Positions 33,518 to 41,354 of a DNA stretch of 64,000 nt are shown one piece after another. The stretch lies in contig NZ_JXUW01000007.1 of NCBI RefSeq assembly GCF_000949255.1, positions 43,387 to 107,386 on the forward strand, written 5' to 3'. Position numbers and translations under genes: made by a program. The notes under the pieces are model-generated. The model was not told the DNA's origin. It saw only the letters and a list, made by a program, of their open reading frames with translations, and searched no databases. How positions within the stretch are numbered: the first letter of the stretch is position 1; each line of letters begins with the position of its first letter. The stretch is from Ferrimicrobium acidiphilum DSM 19497 (GTDB taxonomy: Bacteria; Actinomycetota; Acidimicrobiia; Acidimicrobiales; Acidimicrobiaceae).

Positions 33518-33760
33518 TCAGGACTCGCGCAAAACGAAATCTGTCGCTTGTTTAGATCTATTGCAAGTCGAGTGAGCTAGCGCGAAGTTTTCCTCCATCC
33601 TTACTGTCGAGCTTCAGGGGTTCGACATGATTGACATCAACAGAATTCGCGTGAAGTTTGAGATCAATCTGTCTCTCGCAAATGAAGCAGTTTTCTGACT
33701 GCATGGAATGGAGTCTGTCGATCAGGGACTGGCGCACCTTAGGCGACAGTCTATTCAGCT
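33518..33760 (-). pseudogene. HNH endonuclease remnant
   Basis: On the minus strand one frame reads VRQSLIDRLHSMQSENCFIC, then ERQIDLKLHANSVDVNHVEP and LKLDSKDGG, and after a one-base shift the next frame continues ENFALAHSTCNRSKQATDF before a stop at 33518. Together these give a textbook HNH motif: a CxxC knuckle, the VNH histidine pair region, and the N...C-N-R-S segment. The frameshift in the middle of the motif and the absence of an upstream domain make it a relic. It lies inside the tRNA-Arg island, near its right end. Type (restriction, homing or intron-associated) cannot be told. Confidence 0.7.
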
Positions 33761-34068
33761 ATGGCGAGTTCATTTAAACGGTGCTACCAGGCAAAGTCAA
33801 CCGAGCTTAATCAGGGCTAGGTTGGCAAGCGCGCGATGCTGGTGCGTATGGTCTGAAAACCTCTGGTCGGACAGAAAGGCATTTTCAATTGACCGGGTCA
33901 ATGCTTAAATGAATGGGTTGCCAACCCAACTCCAGCCCAACTTTTGCCTCGCACGCACTCGCACTGGTTGGCAGCGGGAGTCGACTCGTCTCGGTTATAT
34001 GGTCGCTGACCGGCGCATATGCGACTCGGTGCGAATGTATGACGACAAATGATATTGTAAAGATACAT
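33761..34068. other. Non-coding stretch before the right attachment site
   Basis: No supported gene on either strand. Confidence 0.4.
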
Positions 34069-34391
34069 CTTCGGATCAGGCGGTTGGGAGTTCGAATCTC
34101 TCCGAGCGCGCTCATTATCCCAGCTCAGAGGCCATATTGCTCCAATGACTCCCAGAGCTGATTTATAGATATGTCACAGATTAGAGTGTGACGCTCCAAA
34201 AGAGACCACAAGGGGATTCATTCCAAAGCCAAATGGAAGATCAGAAAACTAAAAAAGAGAAGACTCGTCGACATTCGAGTATCGACAGTCAAGCATTATT
34301 GCATGGCCGCTAACACGCCGATTGGCGTTCGAACAAACCGATACGCTACAAGCGGCATAGGCAAGTTGGGTTCAGTGTCCCATTTGGTGAG
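34069..34391 (+). repeat. RepA copy 3 containing attR of the tRNA-Arg(TCG) island
   Basis: Bases 34069-34123 duplicate the 3' end of tRNA-Arg(TCG) exactly (attR). The following 140 or so bases match the tract after tRNA-Arg(ACG) at 19.5-19.7 kb, and the rest, including the RRHS-coding IS3-like tail, GATACGCTACAAGCGGCA and GTGTCCCATTTGGTGAG, matches RepA copy 1 at 3.34-3.43 kb. Orientation is opposite to copies 1 and 2. Confidence 0.85.
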
Positions 34392-34451
34392 CAATTGAAT
34401 AACCACGGGTGTTGTGGACGCCCGGAGCAGTTCAGTGTCCCGTATCGTGAG
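34370..34451 (+). repeat. Two IS-end-like repeats 60 bases apart
   Basis: TTCAGTGTCCC-T-T-GTGAG occurs at 34371-34391 and again at 34431-34451. Spaced multiple terminal repeats of this kind are known at IS21-family ends, so this may be the scar of such an element. Confidence 0.45.
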
Positions 34452-34459
34452 TAGTTTCA

Positions 34460-34687
34460 CGCATCGACTATGCAAGCCGCAAGGCTATCGTCGAACCAGC
34501 ATTTGGACAGATGAAAGTTAGACAGAAAGCGGGCCACCTACGCCTTCGAGGACCATCGGGAGCCGAGACTGAATGGACGCTGCACCCGATCTGTCATAAC
34601 CTACGAAAGCTTGCCAATGGCAAGAGTACATGCTGGGTTGGTGATGGCCTAGAACCCAAGGAACAGGATCCCCATCGGGATCCTTGA
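34460..34687 (+). pseudogene. IS1182-family transposase C-terminal fragment
   Basis: The frame YASRKAIVEPAFGQMKVRQK, GHLRLRGPSGAETEWTLHPI, CHNLRKLANG runs to a stop at 34685-34687. It is the C-terminal end of IS1182-type DDE transposases, with the final catalytic Glu in IVEPAFGQMK. All upstream parts are missing. A GGATCC-centred hairpin (about 34666-34685) closes the remnant. Confidence 0.85.
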
Positions 34688-34790
34688 CTCCGATTCGAAA
34701 CCCAAACCAAGAACCCGAGACTGTAACTCCAATTTGGGCAGATTTTGGGGCCCCGCCACTGGATTTGGGAGGTGGTTCGGACCCACGCTA

Positions 34791-36746
34791 CTAGGAAGCC
34801 CCGTTCTCTATCTGGACCTTCGGCGTGGATTCTCCGATGTCGAGACCGAGAATCTGAGCGTAAAATGACAGTTCCGCCTCGGCACAGTGGACGATGGTCT
34901 CTGCTTTGCGGAAGCCGTGCTGCTCCCCTTCGAATGGTAGGTAAGCAAAAGGTACCGCGTTGCTACGCAGAGCCTCCACCATCGCTTCAGCCTGCTCAGG
35001 TGGAACTACCTTATCCTCCAGTCCTTGGAGGATAATCATTGGAGTTCGAAGGAGATCCGTGTGAAAGATTGGAGATCGTTCTTCGTAGAGGTCCTCGCGC
35101 TGTGGGTATGGTCCAATCAGTCCATCGAGATATCGTGATTCGAACTTATGGGTGTCGCGCGCAAGTGCTCCAAGGTCTCCGACGCCAAAGTAACTAGCAC
35201 CGGCGGCAAAGGTCTGGCGGAAGGTGAGTGCACACAGTGTCGTGTAGCCACCTGCGCTCCCGCCTCGAATCAGGAGAGAGTTCTCGTCGGCGAGGCCCTG
35301 AGAGACAAGGTAGAGTGCAGCGTTGACACAGTCGTTGAGATCCACGATTCCCCAGGCTCCCTTAAGACGCTCCCGATATTGACGCCCATATCCGGTGCTG
35401 CCGCCGTAGTTGACCGAGACGACTGCGAAACCACGCGAGGTCCAATACTGGAGATCGGTGTCGAATTCGGCAAGGCTTTGGCTGGTTGGCCCCCCGTGAC
35501 TTCGAACGATGAGCGGGGGATAGGTCTCCTCAGGAGCAGCGAAGTCAGGATTTGTTGGTGGGTAGTAGAACCCGTGGGCGGTGAGCCCCTCGTTCGTTGG
35601 GAACTCGATGGCTTGTGGTTGCGCGATAGCATTTTGTTCAAGGATCAAGGCTTGCGAGGGACGCACTATGTCGCTTGCGCCGCTTCCTAGATCGATGATT
35701 GTCACTGTTAGAGGAGCGGTCGGTGAGCCAGCGATCGTCGCTACCTGGTTGTGGCCGATGAGCGTCAGACCCCCGAGGTAGGTCCAAGGCGTGGATATCT
35801 CCCGTAGCGTCCACTCTCCCTCCTGTGAGAGAGTGAGCACTCCAAGATACGAGTGTCCGAGCTTCGACCAGGTCGCAACGATGGATCCGTCGGGAGTTGG
35901 CTGATAGGTGCTCATGCCAAAGGTCCACATCGGGACGGCAAACTCTGCCTCCATGTGGAGGAGTGGCTTGTGCGTGCCACGTTGATGGGAGTAGAGGTTC
36001 CACCACCCAGATCGATCGGAAACATAAAGTAAGGTATCAGAGTCGAGATATCGCGGTTGAAGCACCGACTCTTCAACTCCGCCACAGATCACGCTCTCGT
36101 CAACGAGGCGATTACCCTGTAGGCGGGCCTCGTGCAACTCAGTGCCATCCTATGGCATTCGTGGGTGGTCCCAGGAGATCCACGAAAGCCTGTTCCCATC
36201 CGGCGAGAGAGTCGGCGAGGCAAAGAAGTCGTGCCCGTGCACAAGGACGATTGGATCGAGACTCTGGATGAGGGAGATGAGTACGATTTCGTTAATGACC
36301 TCGCCACTTGTCTCGTGTCGCTCTCGAACTGCAATCAGAGCCGAGCCATCTTGGGTGGCAATGAGATCTGCATAGCGCCATGCTCTTGGTGTCGGAGGTT
36401 CTGGGGTAACTGGGACTGGCTCGAGATGTGGGGCGATGACGCTATAGATCCTCTGGTCGTCGAAGTTCGCGAAGTAGACGGTACCGTTGTGTTCAACGTG
36501 ACAGGAACCGCCATATTCATGTGCCAGCGTCCGCGCCGAGAACGGCGTTGACAAGACGTCCGTAGTCGAGCCGTCTGCATGTCGCCGAACAATGACGCTT
36601 CGACCGCTTTCCTGCGGTCTCCCCTCGGTCCATAGTAACGTTGCACCATCGAATGAGCTAAGAGATCCGAGCCGGACCGTGTCGCTGGCGAGCATCTCGG
36701 CGGAGATCTTCGAGGTCCAAGTCCCATAGGGTGCAATTTTGGTCAT
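34791..36746 (-). pseudogene. S9 family prolyl oligopeptidase interrupted by one in-frame TAG
   Basis: Two open stretches (36746-36150 and 36149-34791) are in the same frame and together give about 650 residues, the normal length of an acylaminoacyl/dipeptidyl-peptidase-like S9 enzyme. The TAG at 36152-36150 interrupts SWDHPRMP-stop-DGTELHEA, where relatives have WDHPxMPWDxTxL, so it replaces a Trp codon (TGG to TAG). The N-terminal beta-propeller contains SFDGATLLWTEGRP and AHEYGGSCHV; the C-terminal hydrolase has RSHGGPTSQS, VSVNYGGSTGYGR, the nucleophile in RGGSAGGYTT, ILQGLEDKVVPP and EGEQHGFRK. Everything else is intact. It could be a very recent pseudogene, a sequencing error or a readthrough site. 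Internal initiation after the stop would lack half the propeller. Confidence 0.85.
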
Positions 36747-37373
36747 GATGTTTACCCTAACCCGAGCTTACGACTATATCTGACTACAACATCGCGTACG
36801 AAGTGGACCGGGCTCAAGGGGCCGTCCACTCTCATAGCGAAAATGAGCCAGAGGTCGCAGCGTGCATTGTGATAACCAGATCTCTTTCCACCATCTCGGC
36901 TAACTTTCGATCCCGGCGTGCTGAGTTACCACTTCACCGCGCATGCGTAGATCGGTCATCGCGGCTGTGAGGCGATGTCAGGCTAGCGACATGGTTGAGT
37001 TGTGGAGGGTATCAAACGTGGTTCCTAATCCGGCGGTGGAAGAGGTGCCTCCATGAATGGTTTTAAGTGTAGATACTGGCGTCTTCGAGATTGCCATCGC
37101 AATACTCATCTCCTGAGCTGTTGGAGAACAAAACGGGTGTCGTGTCTCAAGGGTTGACTGTGGCAGCATCACTGGAAGGATAGCCACGATTCATGGTTGC
37201 ATGTGCCCTTGACTGTGTAGGGCATCCTAGGACCCATGTTTGTAGATAAACAGTGGTCAACATTATCTACATATTCTCCTTGCGTCAAGAGAGAGCTGGG
37301 TCAGGCCCGGGGCGTAGCTGCAATCTGGACCAAGATTACCGTTGGATCTTCAGCTGGGATTGGGTGGATCTAT
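36747..37373. other. Non-coding stretch with 30 bp repeat copy 2 (36799-36828)
   Basis: Contains the second copy of the 30-mer found at 33481-33510 (one mismatch). The short minus-strand frame at 36978-37187 (ends GTTFDTLHNSTMSLA) has no family signal. Nothing else is recognisable. Confidence 0.45.
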
Positions 37374-38465
37374 TCACCGAGGCGTTTGGTGTGTCGAGTC
37401 GATCTGCCCGTCTTCAATTTCTGGCTCATGAGCATCCGGGGAGAGGCTGTGAGTGCTGGAGAGGAAATAACGATAAAAGACGTACCCAGGAGGCAGTCCT
37501 ATCAGTAGGTTCATGATTCGGTATACCGTCGTGACGGCGACCGCTAAGGGAAAGTCGACACCCAGGGCGATCAGGGTGCCCGCCATGCCCAACTCAAACA
37601 CTCCGGTGCTGATGATCACTCCTCCAAAGATGCTGACGATGTTGGCAAAGAGATAGGCCATGACGGCGATGCCAGGATCAATCGTTTTGCCGAAGGCGAG
37701 GAAGGCCATATAGAAGGTCGCAATCTCTACGACGATGTAAAGTATCGACCATCCAAACGGCTGCAACATTCGCCGTTTGTTGCTGGTCATGGCGTGATAG
37801 CCAACGTAGAATTGGTCGACAAAGTTAATCAGCTTGTCTTCGTTGAGCGATCTGAAGAGTCGCTTCAGTTGTTTCATAACTGCGTGGATAGCTCGCCTAA
37901 GAAGTTGCTCATGTTGCACCAGAATCACCAAGCCGACGGCGAGGATTGTGATACCGATTGCCGAGAGCAGCGTGACCCGAAGCAGCGAGTGTCCACTTTT
38001 CCCGCTTTCGGCGTCGATAAGCACGAAACCAACTGGCATCATGAGGAGTACTGCCAATGCACTAAAGGCGTAACGCATCAGCTGGACCAAAACGCTCACT
38101 CCTCGGGGCACCTTCGGGGCAAGTACTTGGGAAAGATAACCAGCACCAGCGAGCCCGGCGGATGGGACGAGGTAGTTTACGAAGTTAGTTGCGAGAGCTC
38201 CCGCGAAAAGACGCGTCGTGTTGACGTCGTAGTTGAATATTCGTAGTATCGAGCGATAGTAGAGACCGTTTAGCCAGTAACTTCCCAGCTGAATGACGAC
38301 CACAGAGGCGAGCACGTACCAGCGTAGCTTTGTGAGAAGTGGGAGAAATTGGCCAAGCGAGCTGCGATTCTCAAACAACACGAGTGCAAGGCCAAGAAGC
38401 CCTAAAACTGCTAAAACTTGACGCACAAGTTTGGGGGAGCTCTTTTTCATGATTCTGAAGGACAT
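37374..38465 (-). CDS. Lysylphosphatidylglycerol synthase-like / flippase-like integral membrane protein
   Basis: 363 residues with about eight hydrophobic helices. LFENRSSLGQFLPLL and LRWYVLASVVVIQLGSYWLN, the ALATNFVNYLVPSAGLAGAGYL segment (read as adjacent motifs) with the family's N-x-x-P-A/S-G-G/L-G pattern, and the closing VFELGMAGTLIALGV...AVAVTTVYRIMNLLIGLPPG belong to the LPG synthase transmembrane (UPF0104/AglD/YbhN) superfamily. There is no C-terminal aminoacyl-transferase domain, so it is not a full MprF; such stand-alone proteins are thought to move lipids or lipid-linked sugars across the membrane. ATG 38450 is an alternative start (MKKSSPKLV). The gene stands alone. Confidence 0.82.
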   Translation of the reverse strand: MSFRIMKKSSPKLVRQVLAVLGLLGLALVLFENRSSLGQFLPLLTKLRWYVLASVVVIQLGSYWLNGLYYRSILRIFNYDVNTTRLFAGALATNFVNYLVPSAGLAGAGYLSQVLAPKVPRGVSVLVQLMRYAFSALAVLLMMPVGFVLIDAESGKSGHSLLRVTLLSAIGITILAVGLVILVQHEQLLRRAIHAVMKQLKRLFRSLNEDKLINFVDQFYVGYHAMTSNKRRMLQPFGWSILYIVVEIATFYMAFLAFGKTIDPGIAVMAYLFANIVSIFGGVIISTGVFELGMAGTLIALGVDFPLAVAVTTVYRIMNLLIGLPPGYVFYRYFLSSTHSLSPDAHEPEIEDGQIDSTHQTPR

Positions 38466-39401
38466 GCCTCTGTGTAGTCGGTGGAGTAGGTCGTCGCACG
38501 ATCGCCAACGAAGCCGAATGGGCAGCTGTCGGTGTTCATCAGTAAACCAGATACCGGGTAGGTGCTAGTCCTTTGGCGTGAACCCACTCGGACGCCAGCA
38601 ACTGGCTGCTTAGACGACTCTAACCTCTTGATTGGAGCTAGTCTTCTAATCTTCATTGCCAGACACTAACTCCGTGTTGCCAAACTCGCGGATCGGGATG
38701 ATGACATTCGTGGCAAGGCGATAATCTGGTCATCTTTGGCTTGAAGGCATGTCTATCATCGGTGACGACCAAGGTGGGTACTGAGTTTCGACCTCTAGCG
38801 CGGTGATGACGGGTGTCGCCGGGTTGTGCATGGCCAACCTATATCTCCAGGCGCGACAGGCCTAGGCGATGGACCGACGGCAACAAAAAATATGTCCCGA
38901 TCGCTTCGCACGGCCGACTAATCCTGTCATTTGGTGGGTGGAGTTGAAGAGGAGCCTGATACATTGTTACGCCGCAATTGTCATCCTAGTGTGATCGTCC
39001 TGCAGGCAGTGAAGTCTGTTCTTGCTTTGGGCCTGAGGTACTTGCACGGATGCATGTGCTGTCACAGGCTTACTAGCGGCTAATCGGCCTCTGGATCGGC
39101 TCCCAGACCATGGAGTAGGCTCGGTGGAGCGTGGTGAGCCTTGGGACTGGAGCGCATAGGGGCGAACTCATGGGGCAGCTCTTTGACCGCCGCCCTCTGT
39201 AAGAGCTTGAACGTGGACTGACGAGGGCGCTCTTTGTTAAGTCGGGCGCGATTCCAGATGAGTTAGCTCATGTGAATCGATTCGACGAGACCTCAGCCAA
39301 TGATCTAAGCGACCCATGATGGTTTTCGTGCTCAGGTGCTAAAGGTGGTGAATCTAGAAGCCTGGAGAGCTGCATCTATGGTTATTGAGCTTTAAAGATG
39401 A
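38466..39401. other. Long non-coding stretch (~0.9 kb)
   Basis: No supported gene on either strand: stops are frequent in all frames and no domain signal is seen. It may hold decayed genes beyond recognition. Confidence 0.45.
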
Positions 39402-40199
39402 CTAGCCGTGGTAGAAGGTGGTGGTACATCCGCCGTCGACTGTAACGATCGAACCGGTCATGAACGAGGCATCGTCGGAGGCAAGAAAAGCCACCACTCT
39501 GGCCACTTCTGTCGTAGTCGCTTGGCGTCCTAGCGGTTGAAGCGCCGCGCTCTCCTCCCGCCGTTGCAGCATCTGAGCTGCTTGATCGGCTGGCAGGCTC
39601 GCCCGACGCCCACCGAGATCTGTGTCGATGTAGCCGGGGAGAACTGCGTTCACGCGAACCCCGAGAGGTCCGTAATCGACCGCTAGCTGTCTGGTTAGGT
39701 TGACAATGGCCCCCTTTGAGGCACAGTAGGCAGGTGCAAATGGTGCACCGATAATGCCGTAGGTAGAGGCGATATTGATGATCGCCGAAGGTGATTGGTG
39801 CAGAAGATGTGGCATCGCATACTTTGTAGTTAGGAAGGTACCGCGTAGATTAACACCGATAGTCTTGTCCCAGTCATCGACATCGATCTCGTGCAGTCTT
39901 CCGTGTGCTCCCCCTACACCGGCATTATTCACCAGGATATCCAGCCGTCCGAGGTCGGTGGTGATCGTGTCGAGTAACCTCGACGTCTCTTCGGAGTTCG
40001 AGATGTCACATAAATAGGCGTTGGCCTGCTGGCCCTTCGAGCGAATGTCGGCGACTACACGCTCAGCACCATCGTGAATGTCACAAACTGCTACTGTGAC
40101 ACCCAGGTTGGCTAGGGAAAGCGAAATCGCTTCGCCAATACCGCGTCCACCGCCTGTAACCAGTGCGACTCGGCCACTCATGCTTTGCTCTGTTTCCAT
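39402..40199 (-). CDS. Short-chain dehydrogenase/reductase (FabG-like)
   Basis: 265 residues, classical SDR. Cofactor motif TGGGRGIGE near the N-terminus, CDIHD after the second strand (acidic, suggesting NAD preference), NNAGVGG, catalytic Ser in NIASTYG, YCASK with catalytic Tyr and Lys, and the ending FLASDDASFMTGSIVTVDGG. AGGAGA lies 6 bases before the ATG at 40199; a second Met (MSGRVALV) seven codons in is possible. FabG-like SDRs reduce or oxidise a range of carbonyl/hydroxyl substrates; neighbours give no hint of which. Confidence 0.9.
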   Translation of the reverse strand: METEQSMSGRVALVTGGGRGIGEAISLSLANLGVTVAVCDIHDGAERVVADIRSKGQQANAYLCDISNSEETSRLLDTITTDLGRLDILVNNAGVGGAHGRLHEIDVDDWDKTIGVNLRGTFLTTKYAMPHLLHQSPSAIINIASTYGIIGAPFAPAYCASKGAIVNLTRQLAVDYGPLGVRVNAVLPGYIDTDLGGRRASLPADQAAQMLQRREESAALQPLGRQATTTEVARVVAFLASDDASFMTGSIVTVDGGCTTTFYHG

Positions 40200-40596
40200 G
40201 CTCTCATCTCCTGCCTTTTCGGTTGGCGGATGGACGATCTCCTTCTGCCAACGTAGTTGGTAGGCACTTGGTTATAGTGCATTGGCTGATCAGGTGTTCA
40301 ATATGCATGTAGAGGTTGGTACTACAAGATGACGAGATGCTGGCTAGAGACGAGATTTGGTGCCCACGAGTGCATAGCTGTGGATCGGTGATCCTGGGTT
40401 GGATAACCTTTCGTTTCGCATAGTGGAACAGCTGCACAAGTTGCAATTTTTGAATCTGAGACACCGAGCACCTGCTTCATATATAAGCATCCAGCATTAC
40501 AGCGAAATGTGGGCAACACTTCGCTTAACCATCGCCACCGACCATAGCTAATGATTTAATCTGTGTGAGGCGAAGAGAGGTGGAGCTTGATGGCAA
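40200..40596. other. Non-coding upstream region of the SDR
   Basis: No supported gene. It presumably contains the SDR promoter (minus strand), but no clear -35/-10 pair could be chosen. Confidence 0.4.
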
Positions 40597-40869
40597 CTAG
40601 AAATCGCGGCGACACTTCGCTGCCGTCTCCTGTGACCGATGATTAATGCTGCAATTCCCGTGATGGTAGACCGTGGTCGTGGCGCCGCCGGCATGACGCT
40701 TCTTAGTGGTCAGAGAACGGGTAATTGCATATGTGGTGTTATCGATTGGATGCAGCGCTCTGCGTACGCTTTTGACTGATCGAGGGGTAAGTGCGTTTTT
40801 GGTAGTCCGCACTGGGTGGGCTGCACGCCGGACACCTCTTGGAACGAACGCCCTGGATAAAAATCCCAT
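40597..40869 (-). CDS. Small, very basic hypothetical protein
   Basis: 90 residues with a TGGAG element 6 bases before the ATG at 40869. The first half has an internal near-repeat, VRRAAHPVRT and VRRALHPIDN, separated by TPRSVKS, and is rich in Arg/Lys without hydrophobic segments. The ending (TTTVYHHGNCSINHRSQE) is less protein-like. I have an impression of short actinobacterial proteins with the same RRAxHP repeats but cannot name a family. A nucleic-acid-binding role would fit the charge and is speculation. Confidence 0.5.
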   Translation of the reverse strand: MGFLSRAFVPRGVRRAAHPVRTTKNALTPRSVKSVRRALHPIDNTTYAITRSLTTKKRHAGGATTTVYHHGNCSINHRSQETAAKCRRDF

Positions 40870-41346
40870 GGTTAAACTCCATTTCGCTTGTGAACCTACT
40901 ATACATCGACGCTCTGATATTGGCGTTGCACTAGATCATCCATTGGCGATCGGGTGACGTCGATATCTCGTTGCCATGGCCTTCCGACTACCAGTGGGAT
41001 AGGCCATTGCGGCTAGTCATACCGGCTTAGTCCCTCCGACGTGAACCAATCATGCTATCCGGGCTGTAGTCCAACCACCTCAGGCGCCGTTGCTGCCATC
41101 GCCTTCGATGCAGGGTGTTCTGCATAACCAATCCGTGAGGCGTCTCGGCTGCCAGAGAACACGCGGGGGTCTCCTATTGACAACCGTTGCACAATGCGTG
41201 GCAGCGACTGCCCTTAACCCAGTCGGGACGTCTGTTTCGTTGTGGCCACAACATTTAACCCCGTGTAGCTTGGACGCGGCGCTAGGGCTTTGACCTGGTG
41301 CCACTGCTAGCATGCAGTGACGGAGAAACAGGAAACTAGCGTCTCA
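40870..41346. other. Non-coding stretch before the SNF2 gene
   Basis: No supported gene. Short frames on both strands near 41.1-41.3 kb overlap each other and have no family signal. A perfect AAAGGAGG at 41348-41355 closes the region. Confidence 0.45.
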
Positions 41347-41354
41347 TAAAGGAG

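Noticed and set aside
36150..36746. Treating the two halves of the S9 peptidase as separate genes
   Set aside because: They are in the same frame, separated only by one TAG, and the second half has no start signal and lacks half the propeller.
41080..41313. Overlapping short frames on both strands before the SNF2 gene
   Set aside because: Each is the complement of the other, with no start signal and no domain; likely chance.
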